A stretch of DNA of 64,000 bases from Botryotinia globosa (Eukaryota > Ascomycota > Leotiomycetes > Helotiales > Sclerotiniaceae). Under the pieces are notes generated by a model. The model saw nothing but the letters and a program-made list of their open reading frames with translations. It made no database searches and was not told where the DNA came from. Made by a program: the position numbers and the translations under genes. This document shows, in pieces, positions 11,881 to 24,028 of the stretch. Where the stretch lies: contig RCSZ01000016.1 of the NCBI GenBank assembly GCA_014898425.1, positions 1,528,270 to 1,592,269 of the forward strand, in the 5' to 3' direction. How positions within the stretch are numbered: the first letter of the stretch is position 1; every line of letters starts with the position of its first letter.

Positions 11881-14558
11881 CCAAGAATTTAAGGTTCGCT
11901 GATCGCAAACGTTAATTGATGGAATACGGACGTGTTGAAGTTCTCCGACTGTCGTTGGTATGGAATAATCTGATTGTTCCACGGATCGGTGAAGTATCAT
12001 CGTATGAATATTGAACCACCAAGATTTGATCACCACAATACTCTGTACAAGCTATCGCCAAGCACTGAATTTCTCGATTGTAGTCAGTGTCTTATAGACC
12101 TGTCGGATCAATTCATTAGATTCTTACGCCAAGAATATCATTGTGGTTAATTGTCAGATTAGCCGAATCATCCAATCAATCCCCCCTTCCTTTGAACGTG
12201 AGAGACTTGATTCATTCGCCTCATCAGCAATCCTTCGAAAGCTTTCTATTGCATTTTTTGCATGTCTGACAACCCATGGCAAGTTCATGATCCCCTCACT
12301 TACCAAGGTGATCCCTGTCGTTGGAACATGAATGGGAGTTCATCTGCGCATCTCAGCTAGATATTCGGGACGTTCTTCTGCAAAGGCATGGCGATATCCT
12401 TACAAATCATGGGGGATTTTATTCGGAGAAGTTCCAGGACCCCTATAAGTCGTTGCTTGTCATATGATGAAGGCATCAATCTGGCAAGTACTTAGCTTCT
12501 TTCCAACCCAAGGGGTTCTTGATCGTAGGCTCCTTGACTTTTATTCATGCATTATGAACCATTAAACCTCTTCCATATGTAGTAAACGCGGCACATTTTC
12601 TTTTAGCTACTGGTACCGGATAGATCGCAGAGGCTACATTCAAATTATGATTCAAATCACTGATTCTGATCATAGTGAGCAGGAACCATGACTCCGCTTT
12701 CACCTTGATTGCAGTGGCTAAGTGTAAGTGGCTCACATCTTCTCTGTTAAAATGAATCAGAAGCTGAAGTACTACTTCTCTCAAGATGCTCAAAGTTTCT
12801 CCCGCTTTCCGAAGTATTGGACTGTTGATATAAATCGCAGGGCGACATTCAAAAACTCCGATTGTTAAAGCAAGACCAGGCAAGAGTAATACTGTCCATT
12901 GACTTTCCACGACTTCGGAGTGTTCGCACAGATAATGAAAAGTCTATCACTGACAATATCAGTAGTCTGGGTGAGCGGGGAAGAGTCTGCTGCACCAACA
13001 ATCTCGTTACAATATCAGCAAGCATAAATAACGGCTTTAGTTTCTGCAGATATGACCAGCATGTGCCATGCTAGTCAGTTCTATGATATTCACCCCTCAA
13101 ATCAACTCCATTTGATGGTTAGATTTATCAATGTCACATCTTACATCTTATCATTCCCCTGTTTTCGAAATTAGATGCTAGCGAATGAAGTGCGTTTAAT
13201 GTCTGTCGACCAGCTGAAAAATACCTACCGGTGTCGGCACGATAGCATGTGTTTGCGGTGAAATATCCCTTGTAGTATGAAGGATTGGCCATATATATGT
13301 AGATATCACGAAATGCCAGATGAAGACGAAATTTTGTCTTGGTGCTCATCAGTCGGTGGAATCTTGACTTCATGACAGCCTTGCCTACTGCATGTCCAAA
13401 CCCCCATATTTGATTGCGAGTTCGCTCTATTTGTTCCCACAGTTATAAGAAGGAGCGCCTGGAACGAGGTCTTTCACTGAATTAATCTGGCGGACGGAAA
13501 CACCCCCCTACTCCCAGACCCGCCGAGCTTTCATGCTACATGACATTAAGACATTGGCGAGAATCGTTATTTGAGCATCCAACCAATCATTTTTTACTCA
13601 AATAACCAGCAGATGCAAACTGAAGGTTAACTCGATCAGCAAAATGCGAGTCGTAAATTCGCTTTGAGAATTCCATACATTAAAATAGCACCAGAAAATC
13701 ATCCCTGGGTCTCAAAAGATATGTGTTGAGTCGAATTGCTTTGAACGTTTCTCAAATTGATTTCCTATAACATTTCTATGATCTTCCTATATTCAGTGAA
13801 AAAGTAAAAATATCATTTGGTCTTTGAGATAACATATGTACATCCACTGGACAACGATTCAAAATGGCAGTTCCTGCACCCGAAAAGGCTGGAATACTAG
13901 GCTCTAGAGAATGCGATATTGAACGTGGAAGATCACAAGAATCACATCGAGAAGCCTCGAAAATTTGGACGAAGTCTACCAGAATACAAAATCTGATGGT
14001 GTGGATCGGACTCCCTACCTGAAACAACGAGATCAACTCCTCGCATACTAGCCTCTTCCTGAAAAGTGCAGCGTTCAAGCTTTCTCGGTCTAGATGCGTG
14101 AGTTCAAGTATCTTAAACGTGGTCTCGATCTGATTTTTACAACTGTATTTTCATTCGCTCACTTTCTAAAATACAGTCAATCGCTGGATATCCAATACTC
14201 GTTCAAGAGGAGCATAAATTTCGTGAGCTGATTCCGTCGCATCCCACAATTTCATTAATCTCATTGAGATAAGCCCAGTAGCAACAAGCATCAAGATTCA
14301 CATATCAAGCCATAATCAACCCGTTATAATATGCTAATAAGCAAATAAACGCACGCGATGATCATCTATATATTATATATGTGACATGAGATGATATTAA
14401 AACCCTCCATTCACTCCCCTCACCAGTGCCCCTTAATATGTGCACAGCTTGTATCATGACGCATCCTTATGTAGTACCGATCCCCAATCTTGCACCGTTC
14501 CATACTATACCATATTCGAGTAGCCTTCTTAAATAATCAGTTCACAAAACAAACATAT
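11881..14558. other. gene desert, right part
   Basis: About 2.7 kb with no supported gene. Short open frames (for example 12545-12910 on the minus strand) have no recognisable domain, signal or intron pattern. The last 150 bases are AT-rich and probably hold the aminopeptidase 3'UTR. Confidence 0.55.
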
Positions 14559-16544
14559 CTACCATCCTTTACCTCCGGCAATCTCCTCGTCAACACTTTC
14601 CCACCCTGCGAAAACTCCTTCAATCATCTTAGCACCCAATCCAGGATCCTTAGATCCTGTAGTAGCTCTGATACTATGCATGCTAAGTTGGGGGATTCCG
14701 ACATCAATAGCTCTAACGCCCATTGCAGAACTCAACATCGGTCCTACTGTACCTCCCGATCTAGAATCATTTCTAATCATAAACGTTTGCAGCTTTTGTC
14801 CGCATTTCTCCGCCAATCTCTGGAAAATAGCTGTTGAGACAGAATCCGTAGTGGTATGTCCATTGCTATCTGCTTCAACTGTCAATCCTACATTGAGTCT
14901 AGGACAATGATTCTCGAGGTATTTTTCCAAGAAATTAGGATTTGTAGCATGTGTAACATCGAAGGAGACGAGGAAGGACTTGGCATAAGTTTCCATCAGA
15001 ATATTGGGGCTGTACGTGGAATGATTGAAGCACTCCACGATACGTTCAATTGTTCCGGGAAGGAAATTACCCCTTGCACCCTGACGCAAGAGCGAGCCAA
15101 TCTCTTCGTCATCGAAAAGAGCAACCATGGATATGATACCAGATGATTTGGAATCTTCGGAGGAAGAGTTGGAGAGCAGTGCCTCGATGGAAGACCAGGA
15201 ACAAACTTTATCATCAATACGTCCTGAGAAAATAAATTCCTTGTCGAGCCCACCGAGTTGAGATGGCTGGGTATCGAAGAGTTCGAGTTCCCAATTGATG
15301 ATGGTTTCTTTATTTTCAATGCCCAATTCTTTGGCAATAAGATTGACAAGTTTTGGTGGTTGGGTGGAGACAAATGAGGATTTTGCACCGGATATGTTTG
15401 ATGTTTGGAATTGCTCGGATGATGATGAGGATGAAGCCGAAGATTCAATATCGGAATTGTCGAGACCAATGATTGGTACGAGTTGTGTTTCCTTGTTATT
15501 CTGACCAAACATTCCAACACCAAAATGGGGAGCCAGAGTTGGAATGCGTGCAATTGGCCAACCTAGTTTTACCAATCTTTGAGAAATGTATCCGGCTTTC
15601 TCATCCTTGACCAAAACTCTACCACCAATACCAAGATCTCTATCCCACCATGTTTCATTTAATGCGCCAGCATAAGGAGCAACTCCGAGCTGTACAAATC
15701 CAGCTTTATCGTGCTTGGTACTGATGGGCTTTAGACGAGCTGTGAGAGAATCAGAGTGTGCGGCAACCATTGCTATTCCATTTCCAGATTTGTATGCGCC
15801 ACCCACGGAAAATGCAATCAAGGATGTACCATTGCGGTTCACGTAGTATTTTCCGTTGGGCTCAAGCTTGCCGTTCCATGAATCACGCGGAGAGAGCTAT
15901 AAACAAGATATCATTAGCATTGTGCTTCTTGGATTCAAGTGTCCATTTGAAATCAAATGTGAAAAATGAAAATGGTTGAGGGTTGCACTAACCTTTGCAA
16001 ACCCAGCGTCCTCCAACTTGTTCTCCCAATATTGAATCGCGTGCCAAACTGTTGGATTCTCCGTCATGAAGTTAATGAACGGTTCTGCGTATTCTTCGGG
16101 ATCTTTGAGAATGGTTGCATGCTTTGCAGCACTGGGCGCTTTGGTATCTAGATTGCGAGGAATAAGAGAATCCTTAGGTGAGTGAAATGCCTCGAACAAA
16201 GTTTTTGCACCACTCGTAGCATTGATTTCCGTCTGGGCGGATGGAAATTGGTAAGATTTTCGCATCCTCTCAAAGAGTGTCTCGATCTTCTCCTGTTCTA
16301 AGCGCTCTTCTGATTCGATGGAACCTGGAGGGCCCCATGAATCGCCCCCAAGGGAACGAATTGGTAGACTTTCACGGGTTGTGAAAGACTCCCCATCATT
16401 CGGGTTGGTAGGTTTAGAAATGGCCAATTTCATTTTGGCGAATTCACTCATCAACAGCTCCTGGGTAACCTTCTCGTCAGAAGCAGTCTGTTTCTCCATG
16501 ACAGCTTTGTGAAGAGAGGCGCTTGATGGCTTATTTCTAACCAT
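14559..16544 (-). CDS. vacuolar aminopeptidase I (M18 metallopeptidase)
   Basis: Exons are 16544-15993 and 15896-14559, with an intron at 15897-15992 (GTTAGT...TATAG, phase 0), giving 629 residues. M18 landmarks are A-A-H-S-D-S (metal His about residue 231), the acidic D-D-E-E-I-G loop (446-451), D-V-T-H-A-T-N-P (497-504) and P-Q-L-S-M-H-S-I-R near the C-terminus (His about 591). The family releases N-terminal residues using two zinc ions and forms dodecamers. Yeast Ape1/Lap4 reaches the vacuole by the Cvt/autophagy route. The N-terminal extension of about 100 residues before the catalytic domain could act as a propeptide, and a Ser run follows residue 336. Together these are consistent with an Ape1-like rather than a cytosolic aspartyl aminopeptidase assignment, but the subfamily is inferred. 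The frame is intact. Confidence 0.92.
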
Positions 16545-17375
16545 TGTGTTGTTGTTCTTTCCGGAGAGATTGATCTATATCGATGTCTGCGGTTTCAACA
16601 GCAAGTAAAGGTACCGGGAAGATAGCGAGTGATAAGCAGCGGGTCGTTTTCCGTTAGGCAGAGCGATGGCGAATATAGTGAGTGTGAAGCGGTATTGAAT
16701 CTGAGTAGGCAGGCATCGTTAGTGTGAGTTATTATTTGATGGGAGTGATGTGATTAATGTAGAAGTGATTCTGAATGGAGTATCCATACCTACCTAGTAC
16801 ATAAATTCCGAACAGTAAATGCAATAAGAGAGTTGAGAGTCAATTGAAGTCAAAGATGGGATGTTGTGATTATTGTACTCGATTATCTATTGTTGTCTTA
16901 GATGTACAGCCTCTCCAATATTGAGCTACACCGATACCTAGGTAGTCTTGGCGATAGCCTTAATCCACATCGCCAAGTATGCACTGTACCTGAACCAAGA
17001 GATAAGATCTCACAATCGAGACATGTACCCTCAACATCAACGTCATGTCAATTGATCCATCATTGGAATGTACCTGGTATATCTTCACATCAATGATCGT
17101 CGACGCATCACACAAGTTGATCAGTGTTTGAATACTGAAAAGAGAAGAGAAAATGATGTTGTTGGTCAAAATCCTTTTATTTCGATTGAGACTATATTCT
17201 GTGGAGAACCTAAGCTTCTGCCAGGCGGTATCATCCATCATAAAAAGCCACGCATGCTATATATATATAAAATTCGTCATCATCATCATCGGCAATATCT
17301 TAATTGAGACAGCAGAAATCCCATCAATCCATCATACTGATATCCTCGATCGATTCCATGCCCTCAATTGTTAAT
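16545..17375. other. intergenic, tandem same-strand genes
   Basis: Holds the upstream region of the aminopeptidase gene and the 3' region of the cipC-like gene, both read leftward. A TATATATA run is at 17262-17270. No gene or repeat family is recognised. Confidence 0.5.
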
Positions 17376-17953
17376 TTACCAGTTGTTGTCGTAGCTGTTG
17401 AAGTGCTCTGGGGGACCACGTTGGTTTCTGTAGGAAAGGCCATGTTAGCAATAGGGTAATAGCAAAAGTAAACGAGAGATAACATACGGGTCGTATTGAT
17501 CATCCTGGCCATAATGTTGATCATACAAATGTTTGGCTTGTTCCTCTGACTTTTCTCTCATTCTGTGCTCACGGACCCAGTCCTCACCCTTGGTCTCGGC
17601 CAGCTTGTCGATTTCAGCAGAGGCGAAACCGGCGATGAGCTCCTTAGCAAAAGCGTGGGAGACTGGCTTTCCTATAGAACGTAATCGAGTTAGTACATTG
17701 ACTTGGATGAAGGTTAAGAAGCGAGGCTTCAAACATACCCTCCCTGCGTTGTCTGTCCTCGAACATCTTCATGGCGGCGAAACCAGCACCTCCTGCGAGA
17801 ACCTCATGACCGAGACTGGCAGTGTCTTGGTTTTGATATTGGTCGTAGTGTTCTTGAGATTCGCCTAAGTGACATGGTATGTTAGTATGAGCATGGTCAT
17901 GTTGCGTGAAGTATCAGAGCGAAGGTGAGAGACGTACCCCAGCCGAAAACCAT
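17376..17953 (-). CDS. CipC-like stress/antibiotic-response protein
   Basis: Four exons: 17953-17938, 17864-17739, 17671-17488 and 17427-17376. All are GT-AG and in phase, giving 125 residues. The protein begins M-V-F-G-W-G, continues E-H-Y-D-Q-Y, has the core G-H-E-V-L-A-G-G and R-R-E-G-K-P-V-S-H-A-F-A-K-E-L, and closes with a charged helix and L-Y-D-Q-H-Y-G. This is the small cytosolic CipC family, first named as concanamycin-induced protein C in Aspergillus, later seen as stress- and infection-induced. No enzymatic function is established. The three introns in so short a gene match the family pattern. The predicted protein is complete and undisrupted. Confidence 0.9.
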
Positions 17954-18743
17954 TTTGATAGATTTATTTGGTAAAAGTTAAAAGAGTTGAAGGGTGTGGT
18001 ATATAGTTGTAGATTGAAGTTATGTAGAGATGTGGAGTTGTAGTTGTTGATGAGAAAGAAGAGAGGAGAGGTCGAGGAGGGGAGATACGAGGGGTTTAAA
18101 TAGATGGGAGTGTTACCGTCGAACCCTCACCCCTCTTTGACTATATCTTTATGGATTTCATACATTCACACCCACATACCATTTACCATTTACCATTTAC
18201 TTCTGAATTAACCAAATAGAGTAGTATATGATTCACCGGTTTATTCCATCAAGTATCCAGCCCCGCTTATAGGTAACGTGAATGAGGGTATCGTACTCAA
18301 GTACAGACAGATTGTGGATTCTAACCAAAGTTGTACGAGTACTTCGTAAGGTTAGATGTTCACGGAGAATGAATATCTTGGATGGGGCCATACAGCTTCC
18401 CCCTTTATTATCTATGGTCATGGAGATTCCCAGTCATTATAATCCATACCTCATATCTCATATCTCGTACCTCATATCTCATTCGTAGGTAGGTAGATAG
18501 ATACCAGGTAATATAGTGAGTGATGATGGAGGGGGTCTGAGAGTCTCGGAACCGCACATTTCATGCAATAGCTGTGTTGTACAAATGCAATGGGAGCTTT
18601 ACCCTTGCTACCACGAGTACATGGACTTATTACTTTATATAGTAACCTGTAAGTTTATGTATATCGTAGACTCTCGAATGTGCTATCATATCATTCTGTC
18701 TTCTACCGGTATTCAAACAAAGGAGATTTCATAATTATAACAT
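17954..18743. other. promoter side of cipC-like gene and spacer
   Basis: The upstream region of the cipC-like gene comes first. Short CATATCTC-type repeats occur near 18451-18482 and GTAGGTAGGTAGATAG at 18486-18500. No gene is seen. Confidence 0.45.
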
Positions 18744-19134
18744 TAGGGTTAGACAAATTATATAATCTGGATAAAGATTATATATTTTTATAATATAATG
18801 TTTTTTAATCAATATAAAATATTACATTAACATATATATATATATATAATTTGATAATGAATCAAATCCTTAGAATAAATAAAAATAGAATCAATTTGAA
18901 AGCATTTTCTAATAAATTATTAAAAAAAACTATTATAGATTTTCAAAGATATTTAGATTTTATAGTATGAATTATATAATTTTAAAAAGAAAAATCTTGT
19001 TTTTAAGGATTTTAATTGATTTTTTTTTCTTCAAATTTTTATATAGAAATAATCGATATATTTTTTGCTTAACTAATATTATACAATGTAATTTGTTGAC
19101 TATGTTCAAATATTATAATATATGCCCAACCCTA
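18744..19134 (+). mobile_element. MITE with telomere-like terminal inverted repeats, copy 1
   Basis: A 391-bp AT-rich element. The left end is TAGGGTTAGACAAATTATA, and the right end, read inverted, is TAGGGTTGGGCATATATTA. It is flanked by TA on both sides, as for Tc1/mariner-type target duplications. It carries no coding capacity. It matches the element at 37690-38059 along its whole length in the same orientation, including AATGTTTTTT, TATAAAATATTACA and AATTTGAAA blocks. The base composition contrasts sharply with its gene-bearing surroundings. Confidence 0.72.
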
Positions 19135-20861
19135 CATGACATCTATCAAGTATCTATACACCGTTGGCCGGTTCTCTAGCAACCAAGTCCTTCTTCCCAA
19201 AGAAGCTTTTTCTTTGATGATTCCATTGCATTCTGTTATAAGCCACGCAAGCCGTGTAACCACTAAACTATTGGAAGAACTTGACACTTGTACTTGCTTG
19301 TCTCTGAGTGCCACACTGCCACTGCCCGGTAGATTGTGGGCTGAGTATTATTAGTTTCATGCAATGTGGGGTTCAATATGATACATCATACATACCCGGA
19401 AAAGGTGTTGCCATCAAAAACAAGATCCAAGCGATATAGTTAAAGTCCCTATGACATCAAAGCTTCTCTATCTCTTACGATACATACAAAATTCAGGGGA
19501 ATCTCTTCACCGGTAGTCGCAAGTAATTCTGTCTACTGGGTATTCGTATGTACAGTATTCCATACGAAGCATATCTCAAACTGAACTTACTGAACGCTTA
19601 AGGTTACATCTCGATTCTCTCCGAGTCTTGACGCTCGAAACCCCAAGTCTCAAACACATTACATGGTGAATCCAGAATTAAGAACCCAGATCTTCAGGGT
19701 CGATCAATCAGCCTATGACACGCTGACGAAAGCTCCGAAATCCATGAAAGGGCCATAAAAATATACATCATCGCAATCCCTTCGCTCCCAATCATTTTGG
19801 GGAAGTACGAAGTGAGAAATCTATCTTAGACCATCCGACCACCGTGGCTTTACCACTTTCATCTCTGTTTGGTGCCGTTGGTATTCCACAGTCCCCATCA
19901 AGGTTATTGATTGCATTGCCTCATTGCCTCATTGCCTCATTGCCTCATTGCCTCATTGCCTCATTGCTTGACTGCTACTACTTCACCCCTCCATGCGTGC
20001 ATGCATCGGATTCGGATGGGTGGTTGGATAAGTGGATGGGTGGATGGGTGATGGGTGGATGGGGAGAGGAGACTCAAGAGAGGGGGTTCGTTCAAAGTTC
20101 AAACACATTCATCAATCCTGGTAGAGCTGGACCCTGTCTTCAAGAGACCATTGTAGCTCCTTCTCTTCCCAACTGCATGCGCGTAACATGGACCTGGTAG
20201 AATGTCCGACTGCGACCAATGACATCGCATATATGAGTGGAAGCATCGATTGCAGCATCGATTGGAGCATCAAGCAAGGTTCGAGCCAGACAAAAACGTA
20301 ATCAGTACTCTACATCGCATCGTATACGGGACCAACCAGTAACAACCTGGGATAACCTTTACCTACCTAGTAAGCATAGGGCGAACGAACGACATTGAAG
20401 CTTTAAGGTTAACAAGCCTTCAACTTTCAAGCTTCCACTCTCGACTCTCGACTCTCGACTCTCGACTCTCGACTCTCCAGCCACTCTTTCCCTTTCGCTC
20501 CTTCGGCAGGCAATTCCCACTTTACACCCAAGGTTAACAAATAGATAATGGCTAGCTTCCTGAAGTTCCTGGGTAGGTGCCACTAATAAATAGTCAAGGG
20601 TTCAGCTGAACAAGCTTCATCGGCTTCTCCATAAATATGGCTTGGTCAGATGCTTGTTTTATCCAGCGAGGATAGCCTTGTAAGCTTTTACGGCCGCCTT
20701 CTTCGTCATTCGAATCTTTTGACAAGAGGGTTTTATGAATATTTGTGGATCTTTATGTAAGACCCACCTTCATCTGGGCAAGTAATGAAAAATTGAGCCA
20801 GCCTTGTCAGAAAAACAAGCAAGGCTGACGAAATTCGAGGTGGGAGAAAACAAGAGTAAAT
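19135..20861. other. intergenic with minisatellites
   Basis: There is no gene. A (CATTGCCT)n array of about 6.5 units lies at 19914-19966, GGATGGGT-type repeats at about 20016-20062, and a (TCTCGAC)n array of about 5.5 units at 20438-20477. A weak tRNA A-box-like stretch on the minus strand near 19270 was not accepted as a tRNA. Confidence 0.6.
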
Positions 20862-21765
20862 ATGACAACACCACGCCTGCCAGCTGTAGATGATCTACCA
20901 AGGAATCTATTATGTGATATCCTGCCATCAAAAGATGGAAAGGACACCAACATCTTGATTCTGCTTCATGGCTTGGGGGACACGAAGAATGCATTCACAC
21001 AGCTTGGTGAGATTTTATTTACCATATTTGCATTTTATCCTCTCCCCCCAACACCTCTCATACGGCCAAAACCTTCTTATGTTCTACAGATTCTATCATC
21101 TCACTAATCATTCCTTCAACTAACACTTCCGCTCAGCCAAAAACTTATCTCTGCCTCAAACTGCGTCTTTAATTCCTCAAGCTCCAACTCCAATCCCCGC
21201 CCTCATAACTGGTTCCGACCTGCCTTCTTTTCATTGGGCACGCGATCTCGAATTCGACTCCACGACTGGTTCTCTAGATCTCGATGCTGATCTCACACCA
21301 TCTATCGCACTTCTGACTTCTATGATTGAGATGCTTATGAAATCATGTAATTATTCACCGAGAAATATATTTCTCTTTGGATTTGGACAAGGAGGCATGT
21401 TGGCTCTTTCGACTCTTGCACGAACTACTTCTTCACTCCTAAAAGATGTGGAATTAGGAGGTGCGATTTCAATTGGCGGACGACTTCTTTCCTCTTTTTC
21501 TCCGCCTTCAAATTCAGCGACAAGCCAAAAAGATAACAAGGGAAGAGTCAAAACCCCAATTCTGGTAGCGGGCGGGAACAGAAAGTCGCAAATAACAAGG
21601 ACCGCGTTGGAAAAGGTAAAGAGTACATTCGCGGATGTAGAATATGTGAAATGGGAGAGAGAAGGTGATGGAATGATGAGGGGAAGGGAGGAGGTGCTGC
21701 CACTAATGAGATTCTGGGGTAGGAGGTTGAAGATGGGGGCTCCGGAGGGCATGACAGAGGTTTGA
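20862..21765 (+). CDS. acyl-protein thioesterase/carboxylesterase family protein lacking the catalytic triad
   Basis: Exons are 20862-21006 and 21137-21765. The intron is at 21007-21136 (GTGAGA...CTCAG), and the product is 257 residues. The alpha/beta-hydrolase scaffold of the phospholipase/carboxylesterase (APT1/LYPLA) family is clear: the oxyanion loop L-L-H-G-L-G-D (35-41), P-Q-A-P strand and nucleophile elbow L-F-G-F-G-Q-G-G. The elbow carries Gly (residue 132) where active members carry Ser. The usual Asp loop (H-G-D-x-D-P-V-V) is replaced by A-G-G-N-R-K-S, and the usual G-H catalytic His is not found near the C-terminus. The frame is intact, so a maintained non-catalytic or binding role is more likely than recent loss. 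I recall that this Gly variant occurs in a fungal paralog group, but I have not checked. The protein has no signal peptide. Confidence 0.8.
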
Positions 21766-24028
21766 TGTGGATAGAAGAGGTGAGGTGGCATGACGATAGA
21801 TGAGGGAGTTATGGGTGTAGCCTGAGTGGGTTTAGCCGTCAATAATACTCAGGTTTTGATTTCAAGATCCCGAGTCTTGATATTGCCGGCGGCATATTTC
21901 TTTGGCCCAACAACACACTTCAGAGAGTTCTGTATAGATGTTTTACTACGTCTGCATGCTCATCTTTTTTTTTTGCCCAGATATGAGGTTATTTTCGTCA
22001 TGGATGACTCAGGATTTGGTCTGGGTAAGGGTACTGGAGGGGGATTCATTTTCTGTTTGAAGCTAGGAATTAGAATATTCTAGAGACAATCTGTTTCACA
22101 TGGCAATTTGAGGATGCCTAGAGATACTAGCGTGGTATATAACTTGAGTGAGTATGCTTCTTCCATCATCAAAGAGCCACCAGCAAGAATCTCAGATAGA
22201 TGTCGATCTTAGCGTTTGCCATTTGCTCATAGTGTTCCGCATATTATCATTGTCATCAATTATTTGACAACCGCTGTTTATCCAAGTCTTATCGCATCTC
22301 CCATTTGTCTTCCTCGTTGTCATCTTTGCAGCATTCAATTCTCCTCCCAACCTCCCAACCCAATATCATTTACCCAAAAGCAACCTATCGCTATGTATAC
22401 TTTCTTATCTATGCTTGAAACTCGCTTTTTGTCGGTGGAAATCTTGACTGCTGTTTAAAGGACTATATTTGTCCCCAATCATTATCATTCTCGAAAATAC
22501 AATTGTTTCTTTTTGTGTCTAGTGGGTCGACTTTTTAATTATATACTTTGGGACCAATGTTTTGGAGTAGTTTTTAAGATGTGATTATGGAAGTCATTTA
22601 TTTATCTATTCTCATATGCCCATAGAACCATGTTTACTGTGTGTTAAATCGGAAAGGCATGATACTGGGGCCAACTATCTCGTCCAAGCACGTCAGATCT
22701 TGAAAGGCAGAAAATGTGAGGAACATCGTAGCCCATAAATCTACCATCAGCAAGGCATGAGCTAGATATGCACTAGAAATGACTGTGATGATTAGGAAGG
22801 ACTGATCCTGTTTATCATTTTAGTGCCCGAAATATAAGTCCAGCGTTTCTTTGGTTGCTATTCACTCATCTTTGTACCAAATCACCACTATTCCCTTTCA
22901 CTTCTCTCGTGGAGATGCGCGTTCATGTAACCTGAATCCTTCTTGATATGTTGAATTGCCTCATATCTTCCTACCAGAGTCTTGTCCTCTCATACAGCCT
23001 GTAATCAAGTGATGCCTGGTCTTTCGAGAACTTCGTTGTGGCTTTCAAAGAAGTGGTGATGTTAATCCCGATAATGACTGGGCTATTATGTCTTCAGAAA
23101 TCTAGAAAAGACGAATTATTAATTTGCTGCTGGCGAATCTCATGTCTCTTCATATGTTGTTTTATGCGATTGCTCATCGACGATACATCTTTTCTCATTC
23201 TACCTATGTACATTTGTTTCAACATTTCAACCCCCTTTAAACCCATATCTCTTACTTGTCTTATCGTTGTCCCATACTCTATTCTATATCACACGCCCAA
23301 TGGAAATCACATCTTGCATTGCCGAATGTGTTCTGTTTGTAGGCGCCTTTCGTTAGGTTTTATACTCAAGACGTCGAGAGCTGGCGGGGTCTACAGTCGC
23401 AGTCTGGCTTGATTCCCGACGATAAAAGCTTTTAATTTCTGAATTTAATTGGTCTTGCAGATGATTTGAGATTTCAAATTCGAAATGAAGACATGTTCTC
23501 TCGGCTTAAGAGACTTGGAAGAAATCAAATAGCTGATGGAGGGCTATGTCTATTGTATCTCATACTGGAGGAACCACGTGCAGACTTCATTTTTCCATGA
23601 GAATAATTTAAAGCCTAACTTTTATAGATAGCGTTTTGATTCACCTGCATTAGCCACCGTTACCTCTTTTGTGCGTACGCGGTAGGGATGTTTCAGCGAA
23701 TTGACATGATCAAATCAGATTCCTGTCTCGGATGTTAGAAAAGCCCGAAGACCCGCTTACCGAAGTATACTTCAATCCACTTACCGAACAAGGAGAGAAG
23801 ACACAGAGGATCTATGACTCTGTGGGACTTCACATCGAGAAGCGAAATCAAATGAGCGGTACACCAAATCACATCGAAATTCATTCATGTTTGGCTATGT
23901 AAATCTATTATGCCGCTAGTCTTTGACCATACTAGGTCCACTTCTAAAGCGCTGCCTAAATAATAAGTTGTTTTGACAAGTATCTCGAAAATCATATAAA
24001 GACTATGAAGCGTGGAATTTAAGCAACA
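21766..24028. other. intergenic, no supported gene
   Basis: About 2.3 kb. Small open frames (22216-22458, 23038-23412) lack domains and splice context. The final 300 bases presumably contain the promoter of the FAD monooxygenase gene. Confidence 0.5.

Noticed and set aside
19225..19290. tRNA-like stretch on the minus strand (TAGTTTAGTGGTTACACGG)
   Set aside because: The A-box is good, but there is no matching B-box, acceptor pairing or anticodon arm, so it is not called a tRNA.
22216..23412. Short plus-strand frames in the 2.3-kb spacer
   Set aside because: No homology-like blocks, no signal peptide followed by a Cys-rich region, and no introns linking them.
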